Below, piece by piece: positions 1 to 10,270 of a stretch of 64,000 bases of DNA. The DNA lies in assembly GCF_000308295.2 (NCBI RefSeq), contig NZ_HG326655.1:294393-358392 (forward strand), in the 5' to 3' direction. This DNA comes from Afipia birgiae 34632 (GTDB lineage Bacteria; Pseudomonadota; Alphaproteobacteria; Rhizobiales; Xanthobacteraceae). The translations under genes and the position numbers were made by a program. Position 1 is the first letter of the stretch. Each line of letters opens with the position of its first letter. The notes beneath the pieces were generated by a model that did not search any database, was not told the DNA's origin, and saw nothing but the letters and a program-made list of their open reading frames with translations.

Positions 1-20
1 ACACCTCGACGACATCAAGT

Positions 21-79
21 GGCCCCTCACCCGGATTGCTCCGCAATCCGACCTCTCCCCGTGAACGGGGAGAGGTGAG
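21..79. repeat. intergenic palindromic repeat, 'CTCTCCCCG' family, copy 1
   Basis: Two stacked inverted repeats: a short GGATTGC/GCAATCC stem, then CCTCTCCCCGT paired with ACGGGGAGAGG. A nearly identical unit lies at 10999-11059, a related one at 10928-10968 and a half-copy at 38380-38406. It is non-coding and sits downstream of the minus-strand MarR gene. Confidence 0.75.
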
Positions 80-90
80 AGCCACACAAT

Positions 91-200
91 GTCATTCCGG
101 ACAGACCGCGTAGCGGGCTGATCCTGAATCCAGAAAAGTTCACCGAACCGGTCACCGCTGGATTCCGGGCTCGCTCGCAAAGCTCGCGCCCCGGAATGAC
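91..200. repeat. intergenic palindromic repeat, 'GTCATTCCGG' family
   Basis: It opens with GTCATTCCGG and closes with CCGGAATGAC, with the inner inverted pair GAATCCAG/CTGGATTC. This is a long imperfect hairpin typical of dispersed intergenic repeats in this bacterial group. It lies just past the stop codon of the MarR gene, so it could end up in its 3' untranslated region. Confidence 0.7.
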
Positions 201-219
201 AATGCGAACGGACGGCGTG

Positions 220-756
220 CTAGAACTCCCGCGCAATCTTGCCGAGCATCGCCAGCAGCAGGTCGCGGTTGTTATCGCCAAGCAGCTCCTTGAGCCGGGC
301 TTCGTGCCGTGCCTCGATCAGCTTGCGCGCCCGCGACAGAACCGCACGGCCCTTTTCGGTCAACCGCAGGATATGCGAGCGGCGGTCGTTGCTGGACCGG
401 CTTCGCAGGCACAGATCGCGGCTTTCCAGCTCATCCAGCAGCGCCACGAAATTCGGGCGCAGGATACCGAGCGTCGAGGCAATCTCGGTCTGGTTGCGCC
501 CCGGATTGGTCTCCACCAGCATCAGAACTGAAAATTGTGCCGGGGTCAGTTGCAGCGGTGCGACGCAGCGGATGAAATCCTCGAAAATCCGCAGTTGCGC
601 GCGCTTGAGCGAATAGCCGAGGAACTCGGACAGGTCGCCGATCTGGACAGCCTCTGCGGGCGGCGGCGCGGGGATCGGCAATGGGCGTGGTGACGGGCGC
701 GCCGGACGCTTCCTGGGCTTCGCCGCACTGGCGCTCGCAGTCCTGGAAATAGCCAT
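220..756 (-). CDS. MarR family transcriptional regulator
   Basis: Predicted winged-helix repressor or activator of the MarR family (178 aa; family usually 140-170). Residues 1-40 are a low-complexity Ala/Pro/Arg-rich tail. The winged helix spans about 60-145, with recognition-helix region NQTEIASTLGILRPNF and a wing with SNDRRSHILRLTEKG, the basic DRR pattern expected for MarR proteins. The ATG at 756 has GGGAAG eight bases upstream. It is divergent from livH with a 178-base gap, so control of the liv transporter genes is the simplest reading. Related MarR proteins in these bacteria (for example BadR) answer to aromatic acids, which would suit the nearby pobA, but the ligand is inference. Confidence 0.85.
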   Translation of the reverse strand: MAISRTASASAAKPRKRPARPSPRPLPIPAPPPAEAVQIGDLSEFLGYSLKRAQLRIFEDFIRCVAPLQLTPAQFSVLMLVETNPGRNQTEIASTLGILRPNFVALLDELESRDLCLRSRSSNDRRSHILRLTEKGRAVLSRARKLIEARHEARLKELLGDNNRDLLLAMLGKIAREF

Positions 757-821
757 CGTGCGCTTCCCGTCGTCGGTTGTTATAAGGGCGCCTCGACTCG
801 AAGGACGGCCAAGGCTTGTGA

Positions 822-843
822 TTATACTCGATAATCGTTATAA
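822..843. promoter_or_regulatory. candidate operator/promoter between marR and livH
   Basis: An AT-rich patch in an otherwise GC-rich gap. It contains the perfect dyad CGATAATCG flanked by TTATA and TTATAA, and GTTATAA recurs at 776-782. MarR proteins bind AT-rich dyads between divergent promoters, so this is a plausible target; no binding is shown. Confidence 0.35.
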
Positions 844-934
844 AACATATCAAATAGCGATGGCGGAGTTCAACCGCCGCGCTCGGTGCGGCGGACCCTT
901 CAATCCGCGTGCACGCGACGCTTGAGGGGACGCC

Positions 935-1975
935 TTGGATAGCACGATCCTTCTGTTCCTGCTGCAGGACGGAATAACCAGCGGCGCGATCTACGCGCTG
1001 CTCGGGCTTGCGCTCGTGCTGGTGTTCGCGGTGACCCGCGTCATCCTGATCCCGCAGGGCGAATTCATCACCTTCGGTGCGCTGACCTACGCCACGCTGG
1101 CCACCGGCAAGGTGCCGGGCACCGCGCTGCTGGCGCTCGGCATGGGCGTCGTCGCCTTCTGCTTCGATATGGTTTCCGGCCGCAACGTCATGAGCGCACG
1201 GCGGATGCTGCGGTCGCTGGCGCTGAACATCGTGCTGCCGCTTGCAATCTGGGCCGTCGCCACGGCGATGGCGGGACGGCAGAACAGCGTGGCCATCAAC
1301 TTCTTGCTGTCGATCGTCATTGTCGCGCCGATCGGCCTTTATCTCTATCGCATCGCCTATCAGCCGATCGCGCATGCCTCTGTGCTGGTGCTGCTGATCG
1401 CGTCGGTCGGTATGCACCTCGCGCTGCAGGGGCTGGGCCTCGTGTTCTTCGGTCCGGAAGGCCTGCGCGCGCCGGCGATTTCGGCAGCCGCTTTCACAGT
1501 TGGTCCACTGCGGTTCACTGGTCAAAGTATCGGCATCTACGCCATCACGATCCTGCTGATCGTCGGGCTGTGGCTGCTGTTCGGCTACACGCTCTATGGC
1601 AAGGCGCTACGCGCCACCGCGGTCAACCGCCTCGGCGCGCGCATCGTCGGCATCCGCACCACCCTGTCGGGGCAGGTCGCGTTTCTGCTCGCCGCCGTAA
1701 TCGGCACGATCTCGGGAATCCTGATCGTCCCGATCACCACGATCTATTACGACACTGGATTCCTGATCGGCCTGAAGGGCTTCGTCGCCGCCATCATCGG
1801 CGGACTTGTCAGCTATCCCCTCACCGCCGCCGCCGCTCTGGTGGTCGGCATCGTTGAAGCGTTCTCGTCGTTCTATGCCAGCAATTTCAAGGAGGTCATC
1901 GTCTTCACGCTGCTGCTGCCGGTCCTGATCCTGCGCTCGCTGGCGTCGCCAGAGGTCGAAGAGGAAGAGGACTAA
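935..1975 (+). CDS. livH: branched-chain amino acid/aromatic acid ABC transporter permease (LivH family)
   Basis: Inner-membrane permease of the HAAT (LivH) family, 346 aa against about 290 for the family. Hydrophobic segments run almost throughout. Near residues 70-130 there is an inserted basic loop plus hydrophobic stretch (around [15 protein letters not shown]) before the family block [22 protein letters not shown]. The tail is very acidic (EVEEEED). Translation starts at TTG, supported by GAGGGGA five to eleven bases upstream. It is the first gene of livH-livMG-livF, and the substrate-binding partner is probably the convergent gene at 6055. The substrate could be an amino acid or, given pobA nearby, an aromatic acid. 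Confidence 0.88.
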   Translation: MDSTILLFLLQDGITSGAIYALLGLALVLVFAVTRVILIPQGEFITFGALTYATLATGKVPGTALLALGMGVVAFCFDMVSGRNVMSARRMLRSLALNIVLPLAIWAVATAMAGRQNSVAINFLLSIVIVAPIGLYLYRIAYQPIAHASVLVLLIASVGMHLALQGLGLVFFGPEGLRAPAISAAAFTVGPLRFTGQSIGIYAITILLIVGLWLLFGYTLYGKALRATAVNRLGARIVGIRTTLSGQVAFLLAAVIGTISGILIVPITTIYYDTGFLIGLKGFVAAIIGGLVSYPLTAAAALVVGIVEAFSSFYASNFKEVIVFTLLLPVLILRSLASPEVEEEED

Positions 1976-1976
1976 G

Positions 1977-2142
1977 CCAGTGTGGTGGTTCGCAAGTCCG
2001 CATTATTGCTTTCGGCGCGCTCCGTATGCGGACTTGCGAACCAAAACCACACTGGAATCATATTATTTCAGTGTCCTTTCGAATCCGAAGTTCGATACGG
2101 AAGGCGCTGAGAAATGATACGAACTTCGGATTCGGGACACTG
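1977..2142. repeat. double-hairpin palindromic element, copy 1
   Basis: Two long hairpins separated by 13 AT-rich bases. Hairpin A (1977-2055) has a 10+17 bp stem with unpaired AAA in its 3' arm. Hairpin B (2069-2142) has an 8+15 bp stem with unpaired TTT in its 5' arm, so A and B are mirror-oriented units. A second copy with different but equally paired stem sequence lies at 57502-57664. Hairpin B ends on the base before the livMG start codon. No reading frame here looks coding. Confidence 0.85.
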
Positions 2143-3915
2143 ATGACACAGCGTTGGGGCATGGTCGTATTTGCGCTGGTGATGGCGGTCCTTCCGTTCA
2201 TTCCCGGCATGCCGCCGTTCTGGATCGTGCTGCTCGACAATATCGGGCTGGCCGCACTGGTGGCGATGGGCCTCGTGCTGCTGACCGGCGTCGGCGGCCT
2301 TACCTCGTTTGGCCAGGCCGCGTTCTGCGGCTTCGGCGCCTACACCACCGCGATCCTCACCACCTCCTACGGACTGACGCCGTGGCTGACATTGCCGCTG
2401 TCGCTGATCGTCAGCGGCGTCGCGGCCGTGATCCTCGGACTGATCACGGTGCGGCTGTCCGGCCACTACCTTCCGCTCGGCACCATCGCCTGGGGCATCA
2501 GCCTGTTCTATCTGTTCAGCAAGCTGGAACTGGTCGGACGCAATGACGGGATTTCAGGAATTCCGCCGCTGTCGATCGGTGCGCTGCAATTCACCGATCC
2601 CGGCAAGATCTATTTCGCGATCTGGTTCGCGGTCATTCTCTGTGCGCTGCTGACGATGAACCTGCTCGATTCACGTACCGGGCGCGCGATCCGCGCGCTG
2701 CGCCGCGGCCATATCGCGGCAGAAGCGTTCGGGGTGCAGACCGCGCGCGCCAAGCTGCTGGTCTTTATCTATGCCGCCGTGCTCGCAGGTCTCTCCGGCT
2801 GGCTCTACGCCCATTTCCAGCGCGCGGTGAATCCGACACCGTTCGGCCTGAATGCCGGCATTGAATATCTGTTCATCGCGGTGGTCGGCGGCGCGGGTTA
2901 TGTCTGGGGTGCGGTGCTCGGCGCCGGTGTCGTCGTCGTGCTCAAGGAATTCCTGCAGAGCTTCCTGCCCGTGGTGTTTCACGGATCGGCGCAGCTCGAG
3001 ACCGTGATTTTCGGCATCCTGCTGGTGGTGCTGCTTCAGGTCGCGCCCGGCGGCATGTGGCCGCGCCTCGCCGCCCTGTTGAAATCCAACGCTACAAAGC
3101 TTCCCCGGCCAAACGCAGCGGAAGCCCTGCCGCCACGCAGCAAAGCCGTTGCGACCTCCGACACGCTGCTCGACATTCAGGCTGCCCGCAAGCAGTTCGG
3201 CGGCGTGATCGCCGTCAACGACGTCTCGTTCGATGTGCAGGCGCGCGAGATCGTCGCACTCATCGGCCCGAATGGCGCCGGCAAGAGCACGACGTTCAAC
3301 CTCATCACCGGCGTGCTGCGCTCATCCGGCGGAACGATTTCCATTCTCGGCCACAACGTCGACAACGCGCCGCCGCAGGATATCGCCAGGCTCGGCGTCG
3401 CCCGCACCTTCCAGCACGTCAAGCTCGTCCCCGACATGAGCGTGCTGGAAAACGTCGCCATCGGCACCCATCTGCGCGGTCATTCCGGCGCAATCGCCAG
3501 CATGCTGCGGCTGGACCGCAAGGACGAAACCGCGCTGCTCGCTGAGGCCGCAAGGCAGATCGAACGCGTCGGTCTCGGCGACCAGATGCATCAACTGGCG
3601 GGAAGTCTCTCGCTCGGCCAGCAGCGCATCGTGGAAATTGCCCGCGCGCTCTGCGTCGATCCGATCCTGCTGCTGCTCGACGAGCCGGCAGCCGGACTGC
3701 GCCACATGGAAAAGCAGAAACTGTCAGCATTGCTGCGCCAGTTACGCGCTGAGGGCATGTCGGTCCTGTTGGTCGAACACGACATGGGCTTCGTGATGGA
3801 CATCGCGGACCGCATTGTCGTGCTGGAGTTCGGCACCAAGATCGCGCAAGGCACACCGGCGGCCATCCGCGCCAATCCCGACGTGATCAAGGCCTATCTG
3901 GGGACGGCGTCATGA
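2143..3915 (+). CDS. fused LivM permease - LivG ATP-binding protein
   Basis: Two transporter subunits in one 590-aa chain. Residues 1-310 form the LivM-type permease, with many membrane segments and the family stretch [15 protein letters not shown]. From about residue 340 comes the LivG-type ATPase: Walker [10 protein letters not shown], signature [15 protein letters not shown], Walker [13 protein letters not shown] and switch VEHDMGF. The ATG at 2143 (MTQRWG) is chosen because the frame upstream only reads through the palindromic element. No clear ribosome-binding site precedes it, because that position is buried in the hairpin arm. The last four bases overlap livF (ATGA), indicating translational coupling. 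LivM-LivG fusions are known in Alphaproteobacteria. Confidence 0.9.
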   Translation: MTQRWGMVVFALVMAVLPFIPGMPPFWIVLLDNIGLAALVAMGLVLLTGVGGLTSFGQAAFCGFGAYTTAILTTSYGLTPWLTLPLSLIVSGVAAVILGLITVRLSGHYLPLGTIAWGISLFYLFSKLELVGRNDGISGIPPLSIGALQFTDPGKIYFAIWFAVILCALLTMNLLDSRTGRAIRALRRGHIAAEAFGVQTARAKLLVFIYAAVLAGLSGWLYAHFQRAVNPTPFGLNAGIEYLFIAVVGGAGYVWGAVLGAGVVVVLKEFLQSFLPVVFHGSAQLETVIFGILLVVLLQVAPGGMWPRLAALLKSNATKLPRPNAAEALPPRSKAVATSDTLLDIQAARKQFGGVIAVNDVSFDVQAREIVALIGPNGAGKSTTFNLITGVLRSSGGTISILGHNVDNAPPQDIARLGVARTFQHVKLVPDMSVLENVAIGTHLRGHSGAIASMLRLDRKDETALLAEAARQIERVGLGDQMHQLAGSLSLGQQRIVEIARALCVDPILLLLDEPAAGLRHMEKQKLSALLRQLRAEGMSVLLVEHDMGFVMDIADRIVVLEFGTKIAQGTPAAIRANPDVIKAYLGTAS

Positions 3916-4646
3916 CGACGAAATTGCTGTCCGTCGAAAACGCACACATCGCCTACGGCAAGGTCGAGGCCGTGCGCGGCGCGACCCTCCACGTCAACAC
4001 CGACGAGATCGTCACCATCGTCGGCGCCAACGGCGCCGGCAAGACCACCCTGCTCAACGCCATTATGGGCATCCTGCCGCTGACCGGCAGTGTCGTTTTC
4101 TCTGGCCAGCAGATTTCCCGCTTTGAGATCGAGGACCGCGTCGCCGCAGGGCTCTGCATCGTGCCGGAACATCGCGAACTGTTCGGCACCATGACGGTCG
4201 AGGAAAATCTGCAGCTCGGCGGCTTCCGTGTCTCGCGCGCAAAGGCTGCCACCGAGCAGGAGCGCGTCTACACGCTGTTCCCGCGCCTGAAGGAGCGCCG
4301 CACCCAGCTTGCCGGCACACTCTCCGGCGGCGAGCAGCAGATGCTGGCAATGGGCCGCGCCCTGATGAGCCAGCCGCGTCTGCTGATGCTGGACGAACCG
4401 TCACTCGGCCTCGCGCCGCTGATCGTCGCGGATATTTTTCGCACCATCGGCGAGTTGAGGCAGGCCGGTGTGTCAGTCTTGCTGGTCGAGCAAAATGCCC
4501 GCGCTGCGCTCGAGATCGCAGACCGAGCGTATGTCATGGAGCTTGGCGAGTTCATCATGAGCGGATCGGCCAAGGAGATCAGCGGCGACCAGCGCGTGGT
4601 GGCGAGCTATCTCGGCTTCCAGCACGACGAACAGAGCAGGCTGTAG
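3912..4646 (+). CDS. livF: ABC transporter ATP-binding protein LivF
   Basis: Second ATPase of the HAAT transporter, 244 aa, the usual size. It has Walker A GANGAGKTT near residue 38, signature LSGGEQQMLAMGRAL, Walker B LLMLDEPSLGLAP and the switch-region LLVEQNARAAL that is characteristic of LivF. The start overlaps the livMG stop as ATGA. It would pair with the LivG half of the preceding protein to power import across the inner membrane. The downstream 15 bases lead straight into a palindromic repeat that may end or stabilise the operon message. Confidence 0.92.
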   Translation: MTTKLLSVENAHIAYGKVEAVRGATLHVNTDEIVTIVGANGAGKTTLLNAIMGILPLTGSVVFSGQQISRFEIEDRVAAGLCIVPEHRELFGTMTVEENLQLGGFRVSRAKAATEQERVYTLFPRLKERRTQLAGTLSGGEQQMLAMGRALMSQPRLLMLDEPSLGLAPLIVADIFRTIGELRQAGVSVLLVEQNARAALEIADRAYVMELGEFIMSGSAKEISGDQRVVASYLGFQHDEQSRL

Positions 4647-4660
4647 CGAGGGAATACGCC

Positions 4661-4762
4661 GTCACCCTGAGGTGCCGTAGCGAAGCGAAGGCCTCGAAGG
4701 GCGACGGCGTTCTGTGGTTTGTCATCCTTCGAGGCTCGCAAGAGCTCGCACCTCAGGATGAC
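4661..4762. repeat. intergenic palindromic repeat, 'CTGAGGTGC' family
   Basis: GTCACCCTGAGGTGC at the left is the approximate reverse complement of GCACCTCAGGATGAC at the right. Inner pairs are GGCCTCGAAGG and CCTTCGAGGC. A shortened copy is at 55297-55338. It is non-coding and follows livF. Confidence 0.75.
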
Positions 4763-4808
4763 GAGGTCTGCGCTCTGAGCGGGAACGCCAAGCCGGCCTT
4801 TTCAATGA

Positions 4809-4835
4809 ACGTCGCCCGGCCTTCGCCGGGACGAC
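4809..4835. repeat. short palindrome CGTCGCCCGGC/GCCGGGACGACG
   Basis: A compact hairpin (CGTCGCCCGG, TTCG-type loop, CCGGGACGACG) between livF and the cyclase. Together with the preceding repeat it fills most of the 327-base gap 4647-4973, where no gene was recognised. Confidence 0.5.
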
Positions 4836-4973
4836 GTCGAGTATGTGTTGTGGAATTGACGATCCGAGCCACTCTCAGGTCATCCGGCTTCGGCAGCCGA
4901 AATCATCTAACAATATGTCTCGTTCTGGCCGATACTGGCTCCGACAACATCCTTGTGCGGGGGCATTTCGGTT

Positions 4974-5981
4974 ATGGATGCGCGGTCGGAGCGAAAACTA
5001 CGCTTTTTTGCGGCAATTCTCGGAACCGGAATGCTTGGCGGAATCATCTTCGTCATCGTCCACGTCGGATTTGCGCCTCGGCAAATTTTGATCGGCATCA
5101 TCTACGGGCTTCTGATCAGCGGCGCGATCGGCTCATTCGAATTCCTTGCATCATCGGGACCGCTGCGCGACTGGCTGGGAAGCCTGTCGTTCAGCGCGAG
5201 CCTCGCGGTCCGCAGCATCTTCTATGCGGCAGTGATCATTCCGGTGCAGTATTTCGATCTCGGCGTTCTGATCGCAGGCCTGACGCCCGATCCCAGGCAG
5301 GATGTCTGGACGCCCATCATCTTCTCGGCGGTGTTTGCGGTTGCACTAAACCTGCTCTTCGCGGTCACCAACATTATCGGCCCGCGGGCTTTCCTTCATC
5401 TCGCGACCGGGCGCTATCACACGCCGGTTGAGGAAAACCGGTTCGTGCTGTTCGTCGATATCGCGGGATCGACGACCCTGGCCGAACGTCTGGGTGGTCT
5501 CGGCATTCATCGCTTTCTGGACAAAACCTTCCGCACCTTGACGGGGCCCGTCATCGACTATCGAGGCGAGGTTCTGAATTACGTCGGTGACGAGATCATC
5601 GTCACCTGGACGGAGACCTCGGGAGCCGTGGATTGCCGGCCGCTGCGATGCTTCCTTGCGATGCGCGCCATCCTGCAGCAGCTTCAGGGACGGTTCGAAA
5701 AAGAGTTCGGTGTCGCACCGCGTATCCGCGGCAGCCTGCATTTTGGAACCGTGATCGTCGGCGAAATCGGCGATATCAAACGCGCCATCGTGTTCAACGG
5801 CGATGTCATGAACACGGCTGCACGGCTTGAAGAGCAAAGCCGCAATGTTGAAGGCGGCTTTCTCGCGTCCCGCGCCGCCATCGAACGCTTCAAATCTGCA
5901 CCGCCGGTTCCGCTGCACGACCTCGGAGTGCGGGACATCCGCGGCAAGTCCGACGGGATCGCCGTTCTAGGTCTTGCATAA
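4974..5981 (+). CDS. membrane-anchored class III adenylate/guanylate cyclase
   Basis: Signalling enzyme expected to make cyclic AMP (or GMP) from ATP/GTP at the cytoplasmic face. About 335 aa. Four hydrophobic segments occupy residues 10-145; the class III catalytic domain runs from about 160 to 330. It has the metal-binding LFVDIAGSTTLAERLG, the second acidic site YVGDEIIVTW and the transition-state motif NGDVMNTAARLEEQ. ATG at 4974 is preferred over TTG at 4953, because GCGGGGG lies about ten bases upstream and the shorter form starts neatly before the first membrane span. It stands alone between the liv operon and the convergent binding-protein gene. Nucleotide specificity cannot be settled by eye. 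Confidence 0.85.
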   Translation: MDARSERKLRFFAAILGTGMLGGIIFVIVHVGFAPRQILIGIIYGLLISGAIGSFEFLASSGPLRDWLGSLSFSASLAVRSIFYAAVIIPVQYFDLGVLIAGLTPDPRQDVWTPIIFSAVFAVALNLLFAVTNIIGPRAFLHLATGRYHTPVEENRFVLFVDIAGSTTLAERLGGLGIHRFLDKTFRTLTGPVIDYRGEVLNYVGDEIIVTWTETSGAVDCRPLRCFLAMRAILQQLQGRFEKEFGVAPRIRGSLHFGTVIVGEIGDIKRAIVFNGDVMNTAARLEEQSRNVEGGFLASRAAIERFKSAPPVPLHDLGVRDIRGKSDGIAVLGLA

Positions 5982-6002
5982 CGCGCATTGTCCTCGCCAA
6001 AC

Positions 6003-6030
6003 AAAATGCCCGGCGCAAGGCCGGGCATTT
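6003..6030. terminator. bidirectional intrinsic terminator
   Basis: AAATGCCCGG and CCGGGCATTT form a ten-base-pair stem with a seven-base loop, flanked by A-rich and T-rich tracts. It lies 22 bases after the cyclase stop and 25 bases beyond the stop of the convergent binding-protein gene, so it can serve both. Confidence 0.75.
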
Positions 6031-6054
6031 CATAGAAGATATTGTCAGAGATCG

Positions 6055-7209
6055 TTACTTCACAACTTCATACTTGCCGTTCTTCACGGTCAGGATGATG
6101 CGCGAACGATCATCGGTGCCGAAACGATTGGTCTCGGTGAAATTGTAGACGCCCTGGCTAGCTGCGATTTCCTTCTCCGAGAGCAGTGCCTTGCGGATCG
6201 CTTCGCGGAATTCCGGGGTGCCGGGCTTCGCCGTCTTCAAGGCAACCGGCACGACACGCTTCAACACTTCGAAGGCATCGTACATGTGGCCCGCGAACTG
6301 GCTGCGGGTGTTGGCGCCGTACTTGGTTTCATACGCGGTGTTCAGCGCCATGCCCGGCTTCTTGGTCAGCGCGCTGTCGGCCTGGCCTTCCGGAGCCATC
6401 ACCGGACCGGCCGCCATGATGACGCCTTCCGCCGATGGACCCGCGATGCGGATGAAGTCCATCGCCGCCGCACCATGGGTTTGATAGATCAGGCCCTTGT
6501 AGCCGCGCTCGCGCAGAGCCGACTGCGGCAGCGCCGCGCCGGTGCCCGATGCACCGATCAGGATCGCATCCGGATTGGCTGCAACCAGCTTCAGCACCTG
6601 ACCCGCCACCGAGGTGTCGGGACGCGCATAGCGCTCCTCGGCAACGACAGTGATGCCGCCCATGGCGCCGGTCTGGGTCTTGAGATCGTTCAGCCACAGA
6701 TCGCCGTAGGAATCCGAGAAGCCGATATAACCAACGGTCTTGATGTTGTTCTTCTTCATGTGCTCGTAGAGCACCTTGCCCATGATCGGAACCGGCTGCG
6801 GCAGCACGGCGGTCCACTTCTCGCGGGCCGGGGTGATCGGCAGCGGCGCGAGGCTGAACTGCGGCACGCCGACTTCATTGGCGACGGTCGAAATCGCGAT
6901 CGACGGCGGCGTGGTCGAGGAGCCGATGATGATGTCGGCGTTGGATTCGGTCACGAAGCGGCGCGCATTGGTGGTCGCCGCGGTCGGATCGCCAGCATCA
7001 TCCAGCAGGATGGTCTTGATCTTGGCGCCGCCGATTTCGGTCGGCACGAATTCGAGCGCGTTCTTCTCGGGGATACCGAGCGCAGCCGCGGGGCCGGTGG
7101 TGCTGATGCTGACGCCGATGGTGATGTCCTGCGCAGCGGCCAGGGTCACGGCGCCCGGCAACGTCACGGAAGCCGCCAATACCACGGCGGTCCAGGTTAG
7201 CTTCTTCAT
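6055..7209 (-). CDS. ABC transporter periplasmic substrate-binding protein (LivK/HBA type)
   Basis: Type I periplasmic binding protein of the HAAT family, 384 aa. A Sec signal peptide covers residues 1-28 (MKKLTWTAVVLAASVTLPGA, cleavage near LAAAQD). The mature protein begins with ITIGVSISTTGPAAALG, the usual first strand and ligand loop, followed by TILLDDAGDPTAATTNARR. The start at 7209 rather than 7245 is supported by GGGAGGA just upstream and by the signal peptide. It is convergent with the liv permease/ATPase genes and most likely supplies their ligand. Relatives bind either branched-chain amino acids or aromatic acids such as hydroxybenzoate; the adjacent pobA favours the latter, as inference. 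Confidence 0.88.
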   Translation of the reverse strand: MKKLTWTAVVLAASVTLPGAVTLAAAQDITIGVSISTTGPAAALGIPEKNALEFVPTEIGGAKIKTILLDDAGDPTAATTNARRFVTESNADIIIGSSTTPPSIAISTVANEVGVPQFSLAPLPITPAREKWTAVLPQPVPIMGKVLYEHMKKNNIKTVGYIGFSDSYGDLWLNDLKTQTGAMGGITVVAEERYARPDTSVAGQVLKLVAANPDAILIGASGTGAALPQSALRERGYKGLIYQTHGAAAMDFIRIAGPSAEGVIMAAGPVMAPEGQADSALTKKPGMALNTAYETKYGANTRSQFAGHMYDAFEVLKRVVPVALKTAKPGTPEFREAIRKALLSEKEIAASQGVYNFTETNRFGTDDRSRIILTVKNGKYEVVK

Positions 7210-7454
7210 CAAGTCCTCCCTCAAAATACTCTTTTCAAGTTTCATTCAGTGACCGGCAAACGCGGCAGCACATTCCTTGCGGTGCACCATCGCGTCCGGA
7301 ATTGGCGTCATTCAGATAGAAGTTATCGGCCATTTGCAATGCCTGCGGCCTCTGCCATTGGTATGACAGTTAAAGCGCGCAGACATTGAGCCGGGCCATT
7401 GAGCGAACCGCTGTCGCGGTCGACTTTCGGCCCATGGTCGATAGCCTTTTTCCT

Positions 7455-7484
7455 ATATTGTTATCTGGTATAATCAATTTTCAG
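7455..7484 (+). promoter_or_regulatory. candidate pobA promoter/operator
   Basis: An AT-rich stretch contains a perfect TATAAT at 7469-7474 inside an imperfect dyad (ATTGTTAT ... ATAATCAAT). No good -35 box is present, which would suit an activator-dependent promoter. It lies about 55 bases before the pobA start, in the 317-base gap it shares with the divergent binding-protein gene. Confidence 0.35.
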
Positions 7485-7520
7485 CGGCGGGCAAAACCCT
7501 ATTCGCAGGGCCGGGAGTGA

Positions 7521-8696
<1,176 letters not shown>

Positions 8697-8821
8697 ACCG
8701 CGCGACTGCTGTTTCAAACGTCCGTCGACATCACGTTTCAAACTTGATTTCGAATGATCGCGCGCGATACCCGCTATATGATGCGGATCATGCGATATGC
8801 AACACGCATTGAAGGACAGCT

Positions 8822-9250
8822 ATGACGGTGATCGATATTCCTGCTGACGTTCCCGCCGGCTTCGCGCGCCATCCGCGGCGCAGTCCGCTCACCGAGCCGT
8901 GGGAGCCGATCTATTTTAAGGCGACGCCGGGGGCCTACATTCTTGGGCTACTTCTCGCTGAAGCACATACTAATTCGCGCGGGTTGATCCACGGCGGGTT
9001 GATCGCCGCGCTGGCCGACAATGCGATGGGACTGAGTTGCAGCCTCAAGGGCAACCTCTCGGGCATCGTGACAATCAATTTGTCGGTGGATTATCTCGGC
9101 TCCGCAAAGATCGGACAGTGGCTTGAGATCGACACCAACTTCATGAAAATCGGGGGATCGATCTGCTTCGCGCAATGCTTGGTCTCCGCCGATGGCGAGC
9201 CCTGCGCACGCGCCAACGCGACGTTCAAGATCCCAAACCGAAGGCCCTGA
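8822..9250 (+). CDS. PaaI-family hotdog thioesterase
   Basis: Predicted acyl-CoA thioesterase of the hotdog fold, 142 aa. The family signature is HGGLIAALADNAMGLS at about residues 57-72, where the conserved His-Gly-Gly and Asp form the active site. It is followed by strands ending in the LSVDYLGSAK and CARANATFK blocks. The N-terminal 25 residues lack recognisable features. The ATG at 8822 is preceded by AAGGACAG. It may relieve CoA trapped in aromatic-CoA esters, as PaaI does for phenylacetate, but the neighbours do not fix its substrate. It ends 12 bases before the convergent LysR gene. Confidence 0.82.
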   Translation: MTVIDIPADVPAGFARHPRRSPLTEPWEPIYFKATPGAYILGLLLAEAHTNSRGLIHGGLIAALADNAMGLSCSLKGNLSGIVTINLSVDYLGSAKIGQWLEIDTNFMKIGGSICFAQCLVSADGEPCARANATFKIPNRRP

Positions 9251-9262
9251 TGCTGCCGGCGG

Positions 9263-10162
9263 TTACGCCGTTCCGAAACGCCAGTTCGCCTGCGCGATCA
9301 CCAGGTCGGCGAAGGCCCGGACCTTTGCCGACAACAGGCGTGAGGTCGGATACACGAGGTGGATCGGCATTGGCGGGGGCTCGTAGTTGGCGAGCACGAT
9401 CCTGAGCCGTCCAGCTTTAAGCGAATCCGCAACCTGATAGGCCAGCACGCTGATCAGCCCGCCGCCCTGCTCGGCATGCAGCACCGCCGCGTCGGTGCTG
9501 TTGGTGGCGAAGCGTGAGGTGTTCGGCACGCGAAACTCGCGGCCATTTTCGATAAAGCGCCACTCGGACAAGGACGTCGCCCCCGAGAATTGTATGACTT
9601 CGTGTTTGGCCAAATCAGACGGTTTCGACGGCACGCCGTGCGCTTTGAGATAACGCGGCGAAGCAACCACGATCCGCCGCATGTCACCCACCGCCCGCGC
9701 GACCACGCTCGAATCGGCCAGATGCCCGATGCGCACGGCGAGATCGACGCCCTCGTCTACGAGGTTGACCATCCGGTCCGACAGCCTGAGTTCGGCGCTC
9801 ACATCCGGATACTTTTTCAGGTACGCCGACATGATCGGGCCAACATGCAGCCGCCCGAACATCAGCGGTGCGGAGACCACGAGCCTGCCCGATGGCTGGG
9901 TACGTTCTGCCTGAACCGAACCCTCGGCCTCTTCGAGATCGCCGAGAATCCGCCGGGCCCGTTCGAGATAACGCGCGCCGACATCAGTAAGCGTCACCGA
10001 CCGCGTTGTGCGCTGAAGCAGCCGCGCGCCGAGATGATTTTCGAGGCTGGCGATCAACCGCGTGACTGCTGACGCCGACAGGCCAAGCTTGCGGGCGGCC
10101 GGCGCGAACCCCTGAAGATCCGCCACCGAAACAAAGGCGCGCATGGCGTCGATACGGTCCAT
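9263..10162 (-). CDS. LysR family transcriptional regulator
   Basis: Typical LysR regulator, 299 aa. The N-terminal helix-turn-helix is at about residues 16-36 (GFAPAARKLGLSASAVTRLI), followed by LENHLGARLLQRTTRSVTLTDVG. The C-terminal ligand-binding domain follows from about residue 90. The subtype with SGRLVVSAPLMFGR and LRLSDRMVNLVDEGVDLAVRIG is the large CrgA/DsdC-like group common in Proteobacteria. It is divergent from the FMN split-barrel gene at 10271 with a 108-base gap, so that gene is the probable target. Confidence 0.9.
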   Translation of the reverse strand: MDRIDAMRAFVSVADLQGFAPAARKLGLSASAVTRLIASLENHLGARLLQRTTRSVTLTDVGARYLERARRILGDLEEAEGSVQAERTQPSGRLVVSAPLMFGRLHVGPIMSAYLKKYPDVSAELRLSDRMVNLVDEGVDLAVRIGHLADSSVVARAVGDMRRIVVASPRYLKAHGVPSKPSDLAKHEVIQFSGATSLSEWRFIENGREFRVPNTSRFATNSTDAAVLHAEQGGGLISVLAYQVADSLKAGRLRIVLANYEPPPMPIHLVYPTSRLLSAKVRAFADLVIAQANWRFGTA

Positions 10163-10270
10163 CGCATTATTTCATATCCCGCAATGATCAACTGTCAATC
10201 CTGACGATTATGTCGCCTGCTCCACCCTCCTAAATCAGGGCTATCCTGCGACCGGACACGGAGGTCCGCC

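Noticed and set aside
21-200. CRISPR-like repeats
   Set aside because: Repeats are single palindromes of different families with no regular spacer array, and no cas genes are present.
2026-2142. Upstream extension of livMG by 39 codons
   Set aside because: The extension only translates the palindromic element; the family N-terminus begins at 2143.
5974-7200. 408-codon plus-strand open frame
   Set aside because: Antisense shadow of the binding-protein gene, which has a signal peptide and full family motifs.
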